From contig CBDVCD010000212.1 in NCBI GenBank assembly GCA_965372385.1, forward strand, positions 1-6,347: 6,347 nt of DNA. Reading direction: 5' to 3'. The notes beneath the pieces were generated by a model, which was given only the letters and a program-made list of their open reading frames with translations, searched no databases and had not been told where the DNA came from. The stretch comes from JASJBU01 sp965372385. Lineage in GTDB: Bacteria > Pseudomonadota > Gammaproteobacteria > Chromatiales > Chromatiaceae. The translations under genes were made by a program, and so were the position numbers. Numbering within the stretch: the first letter of the stretch is position 1; the number at the start of each line of letters is the position of its first letter. This document shows, in pieces, positions 6,135 through 6,347 of this stretch.

Positions 6135-6347
6135 ATCAGGTCGAGGCCCTGGAGAAGGCAATCCTCGAGCATGCCGAGGAGATGGCCAACGAGAGCCGCA
6201 AAAGCGCCGAGATTGGGCGTCGGAACATCCTGCGGGAGTCCAGCGAGCGGCTGCATCTGCGGGAGGAGAAGGAGATCCTGCTGGCCAAGTCACTGGCCGA
6301 CCGGGCCTATCTGCGTAAGGTCCAGGCGGACGAACTGAAACTGCGCA
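6131..6347 (+). CDS. atpE: V/A-type ATPase subunit E, N-terminal part (cut by window edge)
   Basis: The first 72 residues are visible. They form a charged, Ala/Glu/Arg-rich amphipathic helix beginning MNQVEALEKAILEHAEEMAN, as in the N-terminal coiled coil of subunit E, which pairs with the G/H-like protein in the peripheral stalk. The globular C-terminal domain that contacts the catalytic head would lie beyond the edge. The start overlaps the subunit F stop (ATGA, 6131-6134), with a GGAG 8 nt upstream, which suggests coupled translation. Coiled coil alone is not specific; the assignment depends on the operon and on the absence of another E gene in the window. Confidence 0.78.
   Translation, partial: MNQVEALEKAILEHAEEMANESRKSAEIGRRNILRESSERLHLREEKEILLAKSLADRAYLRKVQADELKLR

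Overview
The window shows two divergent transcription units separated by about 190 bp. On the minus strand is a methyl-accepting chemotaxis protein that runs off the left edge. On the plus strand is the first part of an operon for a V/A-type (rotary, vacuolar-like) ATPase, which runs off the right edge inside the subunit E gene. The DNA is moderately GC-rich. The chemoreceptor (sCache sensor, HAMP, standard signalling tip) is of the proteobacterial kind. A proteobacterium, perhaps a gammaproteobacterium, is the best guess. No rRNA or housekeeping marker is present to confirm this.

Layout: 1-1618 (minus) is the chemoreceptor gene, which lacks probably only its last few codons. 1619-1810 is the shared regulatory gap; it holds a perfect 7-bp inverted repeat, a sigma-28-like promoter candidate facing the chemoreceptor, and a repeated 9-mer. 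From 1811 the plus-strand genes follow in the order G/H-like stalk subunit, C, I, K, F, E. They are tightly packed (gap of 13 bp, overlap of 8 bp, gap of 7 bp, overlap of 4 bp), except between I and K. There 259 bp are occupied mostly by an inverted-repeat element of the dispersed 'CACAGAG' type. The catalytic A, B and D genes are not in the window and are expected downstream.

How the genes work together: subunit I (membrane stator with the essential arginine) and the ring of K subunits (each with one membrane glutamate) form the ion-translocating part. Subunit C is the socket joining the ring to the central shaft, and F belongs to that shaft. The coiled-coil G/H-like and E proteins pair to form the peripheral stalks that hold the A3B3 head. 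The enzyme either makes ATP from an ion gradient or pumps ions using ATP; the sequence does not say which.

I see no clearly new biological system. The points most worth a second look are the repeat element inserted between the I and K genes, the unusual gene order, and the rotor subunit K with its atypical N-terminal half.
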